Notes: a model not told the origin generated them from the letters alone. Shown: positions 1 to 7,129, numbered from the stretch's first letter. The stretch: DNA of 18,036 nucleotides from an uncultured Oscillibacter sp. (GCA_900551885.1 URXS01000032.1:1-18036); one strand, 5' to 3'. Numbers and translations: made by a program.

Positions 1-519
1 CTGCGGGACACCATGCAGTCCCATGAGCGCTGCTCCGTGGTGGAGGTCATGGGCCGCCACGCCGGTCATCTGGCCCTGTACGTGGGTATTGCCGTGGGCG
101 CCACCGCCGTGTTGATTCCCGAACGTCAGGTGGACTTCCAGGCAGACATCGTGGAGAAGATCCGCCGGGCCCGCCTGGCCGGCACCACCCACTACATGGT
201 AGTGGTGGCGGAGGGGGCCGGCAGCGCCGCCGAGATCGGCCGCCGCATCCACGAGGAGCTGGGTCTGGACCCACGGGTAACCGTTCTGGGCCACATCCAG
301 CGGGGTGGCTCTCCCACTGCCCGGGACCGGGAGACCGCCAGCCGCATGGGCTACGAGGCGGTCATGGCCCTGCTGTCCGGCAAGGGCAACTGCGTCATTG
401 CCACCAAGGACGGCCACATCGTGGATCTGGATATGGAGGAGGCGCTGAAAATGGAGAAGCCCTTCCCCATGGACCGCTATCAGATTCTGGAGGCCCTGAC
501 CCTCAGCGGCAGCCACTGA
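1..519 (+). CDS. pfkA: 6-phosphofructokinase, C-terminal part (5' end outside window)
   Basis: PfkA phosphorylates fructose 6-phosphate to fructose 1,6-bisphosphate in the cytoplasm, the committed step of glycolysis. The reading frame is open from base 1, so the gene enters from the left; 172 C-terminal residues are visible of a family usually near 320. Seen directly: LRDT, then SHER...VVEVMGRHAG near the left edge, which is the substrate-binding MGR region of PFKs. Further on is VTVLGHIQRGGSPTARDR, the conserved HIQRGG segment that contacts the sugar phosphate. The ATP-binding N-terminus is not in the window, so I cannot read the residues that separate ATP- from pyrophosphate-dependent enzymes; HIQRGG favours the ATP type. 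The gene converges on dpaL and ends just before a shared hairpin. Confidence 0.93.
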   Translation: MRDTMQSHERCSVVEVMGRHAGHLALYVGIAVGATAVLIPERQVDFQADIVEKIRRARLAGTTHYMVVVAEGAGSAAEIGRRIHEELGLDPRVTVLGHIQRGGSPTARDRETASRMGYEAVMALLSGKGNCVIATKDGHIVDLDMEEALKMEKPFPMDRYQILEALTLSGSH

Positions 520-532
520 TATCCCCATACAT

Positions 533-567
533 AAAAAGGAAGACCGCATATGCGGTCTTCCTTTTTT
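533..567. terminator. Bidirectional terminator between pfkA and dpaL
   Basis: A perfect 34-bp palindrome (533-566) is centred between 549 and 550. It has a GGAAGACCGCAT arm flanked by A5 on the left and T5-6 on the right. Each strand therefore shows a GC-containing stem followed by a T tract, fitting intrinsic termination of both convergent genes. A minimal loop forms at the centre. Confidence 0.9.
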
Positions 568-576
568 GCAGTATTT

Positions 577-1791
577 TTAAACGGTGGGATACTCGCCGTC
601 CCACAGCACCTTGCGGAACTTCATGGGGTCGGTGTTGCCCTCAGTGGAGAACAGAAGCACCTGGCTGAACCGGTCCAGGCCCAGATAATCCCGCAGGTCC
701 TTGTACTCGTCGGTTTCCATGATGGCCGCCAGCAGGCCCATGCCCACGGCGCCGGACTCGCCGGAGATGACGGTGGGGTCGCCCTTCACGGGCACGCCCA
801 GCATCCGCATACCCCGGGCGCTGACCCAGTCGGGGCAGGAAACGAAGGCGGACACGTGGTTGCGCAGGATGTCCCAGGAGAGGATATTGGGCTCACCGCA
901 AGCAAGACCCGCCATGATGGTCTGCAAATCGCCGGACACGATCCGGGGATTGCCGTCCCCAGCCAGGGCGCCCTGATACAGACAGTCCGCCGCCCGGGCC
1001 TCCACCACCACGAACTTGGGAGGATCATTGGGGAACAGATTGGTGAAATAGCCCACCACGGCGCCGGCCAGAGAACCGACGCCTGCCTGGACAAACACAT
1101 GGGTGGGACGGTTGACACCCATCTGCCGGAGCTGGTCGGCGGCCTCGCCGGACATGGTGCCGTAACCCTGCATGATCCAGGAGGGGATCTCCTCGTAACC
1201 CTCCCAGGCGGTGTCCTGAACCACCACGCCGTGCTTGGTCTCCGCGGCCTCGGCGGCGGCCATACGGACGCAGTCGTCGTAGTTGACCTCCTCAATGGTC
1301 ACCTGGGCGCCTTCCTTGGCGATGTTCTCATACCGGGCCTGGCTGCTGCCCTTGGGCATATGGACGACGGCCTTCTGACCCAGCTTGTGGGCTGCCCAGG
1401 CCACACCGCGGCCGTGGTTGCCGTCAGTGGCGGTGAAGAAGGTGGCCTGTCCAAACTCCCGGCGGAAGGCCTCACTGGTGAGATAGTCATAAGTCATCTC
1501 GCTGACGTCCCGGCCCATCTCCTTGGCGATGTAGCGGGCCATGGCGAAGGAGCCGCCCAGCACCTTGAAGGCGTTGAGACCGAAGCGGAAGGACTCATCC
1601 TTTACGAACAGGCCGCCCAACCCTAAGTACTTGGCCATGCCGTCCAGCCGGGCCAGGGGCGTGATGGAGTACTGGGGGAAGCTGCTGTGGAAAAACCGGG
1701 CCTTTGCCACGTTGCTGAGGGACATCAGTTCCAGGTTGTGATCGTCGCTCTTGGGCATGCGGTTGGCGGTCCATTTGATCTGCTCTTTCAT
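577..1791 (-). CDS. dpaL: Diaminopropionate ammonia-lyase (PLP-dependent)
   Basis: It converts 2,3-diaminopropionate to pyruvate and two ammonia molecules (family knowledge: E. coli YgeX/DpaL, fold type II PLP enzymes). Seen in the 404-residue product: KDESFRFGLNAFKVLGG with the presumed PLP lysine K76; ATDGNHGRGVAWAA with D123; VVQDTAWEGY with D193; and a glycine-rich phosphate loop QAGVGSLAG. These match in order and near-exact spacing the E. coli residues Lys77, Asp120 and Asp189. Length is normal (about 400). The start chosen is the ATG at 1791, which has AGGTGA five bases upstream. Two in-frame ATGs lie further upstream (1797 and 1806), but the 1806 one has no ribosome site. It is a single-gene transcript with its own promoter, divergent from the copper operon. 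The E. coli homologue lies in the xdhABC region, and xdhABC is also in this window. Confidence 0.93.
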   Translation of the reverse strand: MKEQIKWTANRMPKSDDHNLELMSLSNVAKARFFHSSFPQYSITPLARLDGMAKYLGLGGLFVKDESFRFGLNAFKVLGGSFAMARYIAKEMGRDVSEMTYDYLTSEAFRREFGQATFFTATDGNHGRGVAWAAHKLGQKAVVHMPKGSSQARYENIAKEGAQVTIEEVNYDDCVRMAAAEAAETKHGVVVQDTAWEGYEEIPSWIMQGYGTMSGEAADQLRQMGVNRPTHVFVQAGVGSLAGAVVGYFTNLFPNDPPKFVVVEARAADCLYQGALAGDGNPRIVSGDLQTIMAGLACGEPNILSWDILRNHVSAFVSCPDWVSARGMRMLGVPVKGDPTVISGESGAVGMGLLAAIMETDEYKDLRDYLGLDRFSQVLLFSTEGNTDPMKFRKVLWDGEYPTV

Positions 1792-1796
1792 CGTCA

Positions 1797-1802
1797 TCAC
1801 CT
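1797..1802 (-). promoter_or_regulatory. Ribosome binding site deciding the dpaL start
   Basis: AGGTGA on the minus strand lies five bases before the ATG at 1791. It sits inside the longer frame that begins at 1806, which argues for the shorter protein. Confidence 0.65.
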
Positions 1803-1853
1803 GCATACAAAAATTTTTAGCTAGAAAAACTTTTTGTTTGATTTCTTAAGGCC

Positions 1854-1881
1854 ATCATACCACAGTTCCTAGGGAAGTCAA
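1854..1881 (-). promoter_or_regulatory. Promoter of dpaL
   Basis: On the minus strand, TTGACT (1881-1876) is followed after 16 bases by TATGAT (1859-1854), a good sigma-A-type promoter. The start point would be near 1847, giving an untranslated leader of roughly 55 bases rich in A/T. Confidence 0.75.
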
Positions 1882-1930
1882 GGGATTTTGTAAATTTTCC
1901 CCTGTCCGGCAGGAAGATTTTCCGTGGCTC

Positions 1931-1959
1931 TTGACAAATACCCCCCAGGGGTATATACT
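1931..1959 (+). promoter_or_regulatory. Promoter of the copper operon
   Basis: TTGACA (1931-1936) and TATACT (1954-1959) are separated by 17 bases, a near-consensus sigma-A promoter. The spacer is almost completely filled by a 17-bp CsoR-type palindrome. Repressor binding there would block polymerase, and derepression by copper would release it. Confidence 0.9.
1938..1954. promoter_or_regulatory. CsoR-type operator, copy 1 (promoter spacer)
   Basis: ATACCCCCCAGGGGTAT is a near-perfect palindrome with the TACCCC...GGGGTA core known for CsoR copper operators. It lies between the -35 and -10 hexamers and overlaps the first base of the -10. The presumed binder is the CsoR encoded in the same operon. 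Confidence 0.85.
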
Positions 1960-1973
1960 GTCGTCCAGATAAA

Positions 1974-1990
1974 ATACCCCCCAGGGGTAT
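1974..1990. promoter_or_regulatory. CsoR-type operator, copy 2 (downstream of start point)
   Basis: An exact second copy of ATACCCCCCAGGGGTAT, 36 bp from copy 1 centre to centre, placed just after the expected transcription start. Binding here would add a roadblock or allow cooperative binding with copy 1. Confidence 0.82.
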
Positions 1991-2017
1991 CTTCCCTGGG
2001 AGACGGGAGATGTCCTC

Positions 2018-4270
2018 ATGAAGGAAGAACGCTATGATATCAGCGGGATGCACTGCGCGGCGTGCAGTGCATCGGTGGAGCGGGTGACACGGAAGCTACC
2101 CGGCGTGGAGCGCAGCGACGTGAACCTGACCACCGGCATCATGACCATCTGCTACGACGAGAAGCAGGTGACGCCGGAACAAATCGTGGCCAAAGTGGAA
2201 AAGGCCGGCTTCGGTGCGGCACTGCATCCGGAGCACCGGGAGGAAGTAGTCGCCGCTCCGGCCCGGAAGGACAGCGAGGAGGCAGAGCTCAAGCGGAAGA
2301 AGACGGAATTGATCGTCTCCGCGGTGTTGTCCGTGGTACTGCTGTATGTGTCCATGGGCCAGATGCTGCCCTTCGGGTTACCGTCCCTGCCCCTGCCAGA
2401 CATCGTCTCCATGCACACCCACGGCGTCAACTTCGCCCTGATTCAGCTCTTGCTGGCGGTGCCGGTACTGTACTGTGGGCGACGGTTTTTCACCGGCGGC
2501 TTCAAGGCCCTGTTCCACGGCAACCCCAATATGGACTCCCTGGTAGCCATCGGCTCCGCCTGTTCCTTCGCGTACAGCGTGGTGATGACCTTTCTGATTT
2601 CCGACGACCCCAGCTACGTCCACAACCTCTATTATGAGTCCTCCGCCGTGGTGCTGACCCTGGTGTCCCTGGGCAAGTTCCTGGAGAGCCGCAATATGCA
2701 GAAGACCAAGGGCGCCATCACCGCTCTAATGCGGTTGTCACCGGATACCGCCATCCTGGCGGATAGTGGCCGGGAAGTACCAACCAAACAGCTCAAAGTG
2801 GGCGACGTGGTGCTGGTGAAGCCCGGCGCCCGGATCCCTGCCGACGGTACCGTCACCGACGGCGAAAGCAGCGTCAATGAGGCCATGCTGACCGGAGAGA
2901 GCCTGCCGGTGGAAAAGGATGCGGGCAGCGAGGTCATTGGCGGCAGCGTCAATCTCAACGGTGTTCTGTACGTGCAGGTGACCCGCACCGGCGAGGACAC
3001 CACTCTGGCCCGGATCATCCGCTTCGTGGAGGACGCCCAGGGCCGCAAGGCCCCCATCTCCAAGGTGGCGGACCGGGTGGCCGGCGTCTTCGTGCCGGTG
3101 GTCATGTCCATCGCTTTGATTGCCGCCGCGGTTTGGGCCATCGCGGGACAGGAGTTTTCCTTTGTGCTGCGGGTATTTACCTCCGTGCTGGTGATTGCCT
3201 GCCCCTGCGCATTGGGCCTGGCCACCCCCACCGCCATCATGGTGGGCACCGGTCTGGGGGCAAAGCACGGCATCCTGATCCGCTCCGGTGAAATTCTGGA
3301 GGTGACCCACAGCGTGGACACGGTGGTGCTGGACAAGACCGGTACCGTCACCGAGGGCACGCCCGCTGTGACGGAGGTCATTCCCCTGGAGGGAGACAAA
3401 TCGGAGCTTGTGGCGTTGGCTGCGGCGGTGGAGGCCGTCAGTGCCCATCCGCTGGCTGCCGCAATTACAACCTATGCGAAGGGAAAAGGCTTTACAGATC
3501 TTTCCCGCCCAGAGCGCTTTGAAAACCTGTCCGGCCGAGGCCTCCGGGCTGATTTGGACGGCGCCGAAGTGCTGGCCGGCAACCGCCGGCTGCTGGAGGA
3601 GCGGGGCATCGACGTGTCCCGCCTGGCAGAACAGGCGGATCGTTTGGCCGCCCAAGGCCAGACTCCCATGTACTTTGCCCGGGGCGGGCAGCTTCTGGGC
3701 CTGATCTCTGTGGCCGACCCGGTGAAGGAAACCAGCGCCGCCGCCATTGCCAGGATGAAGGAGCTGGGCATCCACACCGTTCTGTTGACCGGTGATAACC
3801 GGGCCGCGGCGGACCACATCGGCGCCCTGGTGGGCGTGGACGAGGTCATTGCCGAGGTGCTGCCGGAGGAAAAGGCCGGCGTGGTGGAACGGCTGCAAAC
3901 CCAGGGCCGCACGGTCATGATGGTGGGCGACGGCATCAATGATGCCCCGGCCCTGACCGCCGCCACGGTAGGCTGTGCCATCGGCAGCGGCAGTGACATC
4001 GCCATCGAATCCGCCGACATCGTGCTGATGCGTTCGGATCTGCAGGACGTTCCAAGGGCACTGCAACTCAGCCGCCTGACCCTGCGGGATATCAAGGAGA
4101 ACCTGTTCTGGGCCTTCTGCTACAACACCATCGGAATTCCCATTGCCGCCGGTGTGCTGGTTCCCTTTGGCGGACCGCTGCTGTCCCCCATGTTTGCAGG
4201 CGCGGCCATGTCCCTCAGCTCTGTCTGTGTGGTTGGCAACGCACTGCGGCTGGGACGGGCAAAACTGTAA
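2018..4270 (+). CDS. copA: Copper-exporting P1B-type ATPase
   Basis: A membrane pump that uses ATP to expel Cu(I). Domains in order over 750 residues: one N-terminal heavy-metal domain with GMHCAACSAS (C13, C16); a set of membrane helices from about residue 98; an actuator loop with MLTGES; the intramembrane metal motif C395-P-C397; the phosphorylation site D439 in DKTGT; the HP dipeptide at H477 of the nucleotide-binding domain; and the hinge motif GDGIND around 637-642. All catalytic motifs are intact. The CPC motif, the CsoR operators and the csoR/copZ neighbours together point to Cu(I) rather than Zn/Cd. GGGAG lies eight bases before the ATG. It is the first gene of copA-csoR-copZ. A single metal-binding domain is common in Firmicutes relatives, where some CopA proteins have two. 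Confidence 0.96.
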   Translation: MKEERYDISGMHCAACSASVERVTRKLPGVERSDVNLTTGIMTICYDEKQVTPEQIVAKVEKAGFGAALHPEHREEVVAAPARKDSEEAELKRKKTELIVSAVLSVVLLYVSMGQMLPFGLPSLPLPDIVSMHTHGVNFALIQLLLAVPVLYCGRRFFTGGFKALFHGNPNMDSLVAIGSACSFAYSVVMTFLISDDPSYVHNLYYESSAVVLTLVSLGKFLESRNMQKTKGAITALMRLSPDTAILADSGREVPTKQLKVGDVVLVKPGARIPADGTVTDGESSVNEAMLTGESLPVEKDAGSEVIGGSVNLNGVLYVQVTRTGEDTTLARIIRFVEDAQGRKAPISKVADRVAGVFVPVVMSIALIAAAVWAIAGQEFSFVLRVFTSVLVIACPCALGLATPTAIMVGTGLGAKHGILIRSGEILEVTHSVDTVVLDKTGTVTEGTPAVTEVIPLEGDKSELVALAAAVEAVSAHPLAAAITTYAKGKGFTDLSRPERFENLSGRGLRADLDGAEVLAGNRRLLEERGIDVSRLAEQADRLAAQGQTPMYFARGGQLLGLISVADPVKETSAAAIARMKELGIHTVLLTGDNRAAADHIGALVGVDEVIAEVLPEEKAGVVERLQTQGRTVMMVGDGINDAPALTAATVGCAIGSGSDIAIESADIVLMRSDLQDVPRALQLSRLTLRDIKENLFWAFCYNTIGIPIAAGVLVPFGGPLLSPMFAGAAMSLSSVCVVGNALRLGRAKL

Positions 4271-4308
4271 GAGCGGCAAATCGAACTTGAGGAAAAAGGA
4301 GAACACAT

Positions 4309-4629
4309 ATGGAACACAACGAGACCACCGCTCCGGCGGAGGAGTGCCTCTGCCGCCACAAGCACCGGGAGCAGCCAGAGTACGACGCCTTGATCCGGCG
4401 TCTCAGCCGCATCGAGGGTCAGGTCCGGGGCGTCCGGGGCATGGTGGAAAAGGACGCCTACTGCACCGATATTCTGGTACAGGTATCCGCCATCCAGTCG
4501 GCTCTCAGTGCCTTTTCCAAGGAACTGCTGAGCAACCACATCCATACCTGCGTGGTGCGGGACATTCAGGACGGCAAGCTGGAGGTCGTGGACGAGCTGG
4601 TAACCACTATCCAGCGAATGATGCGCTGA
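4309..4629 (+). CDS. csoR: Copper-sensing transcriptional repressor CsoR
   Basis: An all-helical repressor of the CsoR/RcnR family that releases DNA on binding Cu(I). Seen in 106 residues: RRLSRIEGQVRGVRGMVE near residues 30-47, a hallmark of the family; then the ligand set C52, H77 and C81. The C-25-H-4-C spacing equals that of M. tuberculosis CsoR (C36, H61, C65), and Y51 matches its second-sphere tyrosine. AGGAG precedes the ATG. The gene lies 38 bp after copA and is co-transcribed. Feedback is expected through the two palindromes upstream of copA. Odd point: the N-terminal tail carries CLCRHKH (C13, C15, H17, H19), potential extra metal ligands. Confidence 0.94.
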   Translation: MEHNETTAPAEECLCRHKHREQPEYDALIRRLSRIEGQVRGVRGMVEKDAYCTDILVQVSAIQSALSAFSKELLSNHIHTCVVRDIQDGKLEVVDELVTTIQRMMR

Positions 4630-4685
4630 GACAGCTTTCAATCGTTTACCCGTGTATTTATTATTTATAATAGGAGGAATCTCAA

Positions 4686-4880
4686 ATGACTACCATTTCC
4701 GTCCCCGACATGATGTGTGAGAACTGCGTCAAACGCATCACCAATGCCCTGACCGCAGCGGAACTGAAATTCCAGGTGAGCCTGGAAGACAAGACTGTCA
4801 CCATCGACGGTTGCGACAACTGCGTCAAGACCGCCCTCAGCGAGCTGGAGGACCTGGGCTTCACCCCGGCAGTCCGCTGA
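4686..4880 (+). CDS. copZ: CopZ-like heavy-metal-associated copper chaperone
   Basis: A small soluble protein expected to bind Cu(I) and hand it to CopA. The 64 residues form one heavy-metal-associated domain with MMCENC (C11, C14) in the usual first loop, and end in a typical LEDLGF motif. Length is normal (CopZ is about 65-70). GGAGG is seven bases or so before the ATG. It is the last gene of the operon, 56 bp after csoR across an A/T-rich gap, and is followed by a strong terminator. Odd point: a second CxxC (C43-D-N-C46) sits where most CopZ proteins carry only a turn before the second helix, so this protein could hold two metal sites or dimerise differently. Confidence 0.88.
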   Translation: MTTISVPDMMCENCVKRITNALTAAELKFQVSLEDKTVTIDGCDNCVKTALSELEDLGFTPAVR

Positions 4881-4895
4881 CCCCTCCCCCCCCTG

Positions 4896-4926
4896 CCGCC
4901 CCGACTGTGTCGGGGCGGTATTTTTT
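4896..4926 (+). terminator. Terminator of the copper operon
   Basis: A perfect 10-bp stem CCGCCCCGAC / GTCGGGGCGG with a TGT loop is followed by TATTTTTT, a textbook intrinsic terminator directly after copZ. Confidence 0.92.
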
Positions 4927-5045
4927 CGTCTCCACCTGTTATTTTTTTGTTACTCTTTTGTATTTTTCTGGAAGTCGCATGTGGAGCAGTCTGTCGAAAA
5001 AAGTGGTTAAGGTGGGAGACATAACACTTATTTCACCGTAAAAAC

Positions 5046-5074
5046 TTGACAAGAGTGGGAGATGGGTGTATACT
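5046..5074 (+). promoter_or_regulatory. Promoter of the G5/3D-domain gene
   Basis: TTGACA (5046-5051), a 17-base spacer and TATACT (5069-5074). The spacer carries the second GTGGGAGA repeat. Confidence 0.85.
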
Positions 5075-5182
5075 AGGCCCAGTTTTCCAAACGGTAACAA
5101 AAGTTACAAATTGTTTTTTCCTGTAAAGGGTCCCTGTATGGGGTTCACAGATTTGGGAAAAAACAGGAGCGGAAGACCTTTC

Positions 5183-5188
5183 AGGAGG
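5183..5188 (+). promoter_or_regulatory. Ribosome binding site for a TTG start
   Basis: A consensus AGGAGG seven bases before the TTG at 5196. No in-frame ATG lies between it and the membrane segment, so TTG is the start. Confidence 0.85.
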
Positions 5189-5195
5189 TAAGACT

Positions 5196-6233
5196 TTGAA
5201 CAGAACAAACCTGCTCATAAAGCTGCATCAACTCAAGCGACGCTATGGCCTGCCCCTGTTCGTGGCCGCCACTGTGGTGTGCGTCAGTTGGATTTCCATG
5301 GACCATGCCAACGCGTTGTATATCCTGACCGGTACCGAGGATTCGGCTATCGTTCTGGACGACGAGACCACCGCGACCCGGGAGATCTCCTCCCAGTTGG
5401 TTTATCTCTCTGAGGGACAGACGGGCTCCGATCTGGCCCTGACTGCCAAGCAGACCGTCACCATCCAGCGCAACGGTGAGACTGTCTCCACTCAGGCCAA
5501 AAAGGGAGAGACTGTGTCCGATCTGCTGGAGCGCATCCACATGATTCCCGGCCCCCTGGAGATGGTGGCCGTGGATGTGTCCGACGACGGCGTGGAGGTC
5601 ACTGTGGCCTCTGAGCTGACCTATTACGAGGAGATCAGCGAGGATGTTGCCTACGAGACTGTGCGGGTAGCCAATCCCGGCATGGAGAAAGGCACTGAGA
5701 AAGTGGTCCAGGAGGGCAAAAACGGCGTTCGCACCTCCGTCTACGAGGTGATCTGGTCCAATGGACAGGAGCTCTCCCGCCAGTTCGTGGAGGAGCTGGA
5801 CAGCACTGTGGTGGATAAGATCGTGGAATATGGTACTGCGCCTGAGGCCACGGTCAACATCAACTCTTCCATCGCCAGCGTGAAGAAGAACACTGACGGC
5901 AGCGGCACACTGACTTTGGCCGATGGCTCAACACTGTCCTTCTCCGGCGTCAAGTCCATGATCGCCACTGCCTACACCGCCGGACACGGCGGCGCCGACT
6001 ACACCACCGCCACCGGTACCCTTGTACGGGTCGGCACCGTGGCCGTGGACAAGAGCGTGATTCCCCTGGGCACACGGATGTATATCGTCTCCAACGACGG
6101 CTCCGTGGTCTACGGTCTGGCCGTGGCCGAGGACACCGGCGTCCGGGGCAATGTCGTGGACCTATACTACAACACCTATGAGGAATGCATCAACTTCGGG
6201 CGGCGGGGTTGCACCGTCTATATCCTGGAGTAA
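5196..6233 (+). CDS. G5 and 3D domain cell-wall protein (YabE/RpfB-like)
   Basis: Proteins of this build act outside the membrane on peptidoglycan; the 3D domain resembles the catalytic core of lytic transglycosylases of the MltA type. Seen in 345 residues: a basic N-terminus and one hydrophobic segment at about 19-36 (signal anchor or signal peptide); a DUF348-like repeat at about 82-125 (VTIQRNGETVSTQ...GETVSDLL); a G5 domain at about 138-213 (ending STVVDKIVEYGT); a linker; and a 3D domain at 254-345 with the three name-giving aspartates D285, D313 and D322. Only one DUF348 repeat is clear, where YabE-type proteins often have more. The start is TTG. It is a single-gene transcript with its own promoter and terminator. 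The exact enzymatic role is inferred from domains. Confidence 0.88.
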   Translation: MNRTNLLIKLHQLKRRYGLPLFVAATVVCVSWISMDHANALYILTGTEDSAIVLDDETTATREISSQLVYLSEGQTGSDLALTAKQTVTIQRNGETVSTQAKKGETVSDLLERIHMIPGPLEMVAVDVSDDGVEVTVASELTYYEEISEDVAYETVRVANPGMEKGTEKVVQEGKNGVRTSVYEVIWSNGQELSRQFVEELDSTVVDKIVEYGTAPEATVNINSSIASVKKNTDGSGTLTLADGSTLSFSGVKSMIATAYTAGHGGADYTTATGTLVRVGTVAVDKSVIPLGTRMYIVSNDGSVVYGLAVAEDTGVRGNVVDLYYNTYEECINFGRRGCTVYILE

Positions 6234-6245
6234 TCCACCTGCCAA

Positions 6246-6286
6246 AAATCCCCCGACACAGTTTGTGTCGGGGGATTTGTCTGCTT
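6246..6286. terminator. Bidirectional terminator between G5/3D gene and HAD gene
   Basis: A 15-bp perfect stem AAATCCCCCGACACA / TGTGTCGGGGGATTT with a GTT loop (6246-6278). A5 at 6244-6248 supplies the T tract for the minus strand. On the plus strand the T-rich tail TTTGTCTGCTTTT follows. It serves both convergent genes. Confidence 0.88.
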
Positions 6287-6299
6287 TTAGTCGCATACA

Positions 6300-6986
6300 T
6301 CACAGTTTCTCCAACAGCGGAGGCAACTCTGCCAGCGTGCGGATCGTATAGTCGGCGGGGATATCTGGTCGGGGCGGCAGTCCCCTGGAGTTGAACCAGC
6401 AGTTCCGCAGCCCCACATTCCGGGCACCCAGAATATCAGAGGTCAGGCTGTCTCCCACCATCACCGCAGCGGCAAGGTCAAAGCCCGGTATGGCGTCAAA
6501 GCAGGCATGAAAATAAGCCGGGCTGGGCTTGTTGTACCCCATTTTCTCGGAAATAAAAATCTCCTTGAAATACCGGGCAATCCCGGCGCTCTTCAGCCGC
6601 CCCGCCTGAACGGCCGCCGTGCCGTTGCTGGCCAGGTACAGGTTGTACCGGGGAGCAAGTGTTTCCAGCAGCTCCCGTGCGCCGGGGATAAAGAAATGCC
6701 CCTGAGACAGGTAGGCTTCATAGACATCCCGTGCTTCCCTGCTGGAGCAGTCTACCCCCAGCTCCTCAAACAGCAGGTCAAAGCGGCGAATCAGGACCTG
6801 GGAGCGGGTCAGTTTTCCCTTCTCCAGCAGCTCCCACTGTTGGCGATTGATCTCGTGATAGCGGTCCAGCACCGCCGGAGCAGGCTCGATCTGAAACTGA
6901 CACAGCATTCGGGTCAGAGCCTGTCGCTCCGCCTGACGAAAGTCCAGCAGGGTATCATCCAAATCCAAGAATACGGTTTTCAGCAC
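6300..6986 (-). CDS. HAD-superfamily phosphatase, YjjG-like (noncanonical pyrimidine nucleotidase type)
   Basis: A soluble phosphohydrolase. The 228-residue product shows all four HAD motifs: DLDDTLLDF with nucleophile D8 and acid D10; LASNGT with S120; K153 in NKPSPAYF; and MVGDSLTSD with D179 and D184. The residues between motifs I and II form the helical cap typical of the YjjG/YfnB group, whose studied members dephosphorylate pyrimidine nucleotides; the substrate here is inferred. The start is the GTG at 6986 with GAGG eight bases upstream and the conserved motif beginning at once. A longer open frame to 7340 overlaps rsmA and is spurious. It is divergent from rsmA. Confidence 0.85.
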   Translation of the reverse strand: MLKTVFLDLDDTLLDFRQAERQALTRMLCQFQIEPAPAVLDRYHEINRQQWELLEKGKLTRSQVLIRRFDLLFEELGVDCSSREARDVYEAYLSQGHFFIPGARELLETLAPRYNLYLASNGTAAVQAGRLKSAGIARYFKEIFISEKMGYNKPSPAYFHACFDAIPGFDLAAAVMVGDSLTSDILGARNVGLRNCWFNSRGLPPRPDIPADYTIRTLAELPPLLEKL

Positions 6987-6994
6987 AGCGCATG

Positions 6995-6998
6995 CCTC
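6995..6998 (-). promoter_or_regulatory. Ribosome binding site for a GTG start (HAD gene)
   Basis: GAGG on the minus strand lies eight bases before the GTG at 6986. It is a modest site, but the HAD motif I begins eight residues into the protein, leaving no room for a later start. Confidence 0.6.
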
Positions 6999-7039
6999 GC
7001 TTGTCCAAAATTTTCCCCTTCCCCACCGGGGATAGATAC

Positions 7040-7068
7040 AGTGTAGTGGATTCTGGAGGAATTGGCAA
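7040..7068 (-). promoter_or_regulatory. Probable promoter of the HAD gene
   Basis: On the minus strand, TTGCCA (7068-7063), 17 bases, then TACACT (7045-7040). It lies back to back with the rsmA promoter, without overlap. Confidence 0.55.
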
Positions 7069-7091
7069 GAGTGGGGCTTCCGGAAAACAGC

Positions 7092-7120
7092 TTGGCAGGT
7101 CGGGAAAGATTTGATATACT
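7092..7120 (+). promoter_or_regulatory. Promoter of rsmA
   Basis: TTGGCA (7092-7097), 17 bases, TATACT (7115-7120). The expected start point near 7127 lies downstream of the ATG at 7062 and just before the GTG at 7143, which fixes the translation start. Confidence 0.72.
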
Positions 7121-7129
7121 GCTGAAGAA

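Larger units (their letters stand above)
4927..5195 (+). other. Intergenic region before the G5/3D gene
   Basis: About 270 bases without a gene, much richer in A/T than the surroundings. It holds two copies of GTGGGAGA (5012-5019, 5055-5062), the promoter at 5046-5074, a short inverted repeat GTAAC-AAAA-GTTAC (5094-5107) in the leader, and a leader of about 115 bases ending in AGGAGG. I see no tRNA or riboswitch that I can name. Confidence 0.6.

Noticed and set aside
550..1626. Long open frame of 358 codons on the plus strand
   Set aside because: It lies opposite dpaL, which has strong catalytic motifs. The translated sequence is glycine/histidine-rich low-meaning text typical of an antisense shadow in GC-rich DNA.
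2738..4306. Open frame of 522 codons on the minus strand
   Set aside because: It lies antisense to copA with all P-type ATPase motifs on the plus strand, and the sequence shows no recognisable domain.
4646..4671. Possible internal promoter before copZ (TTTACC, then TATAAT)
   Set aside because: The spacing is only 15 bases, the -35 is poor, and the transcript would start at or after the ribosome site of copZ. It is more likely just an A/T-rich gap in the operon.
5091..5107. WalR-type site (TGTWAH pair) controlling the G5/3D cell-wall gene
   Set aside because: On the minus strand TGTAAC and TGTTAC are separated by 3 bases rather than the 5 of the known WalR consensus, and they lie in the leader.
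5075..5182. Cyclic-di-AMP (ydaO-type) riboswitch before the cell-wall gene
   Set aside because: Such elements often precede RpfB-like genes, but the leader is short and I see none of the conserved ydaO sequence blocks.
5046..7076. Similar strings TTGACAAGAGTGGG (5046) and TTGGCAAGAGTGGG (7063)
   Set aside because: The second has no -10 box at the right distance and serves as the reverse-strand -35 region. The resemblance is short and likely chance.
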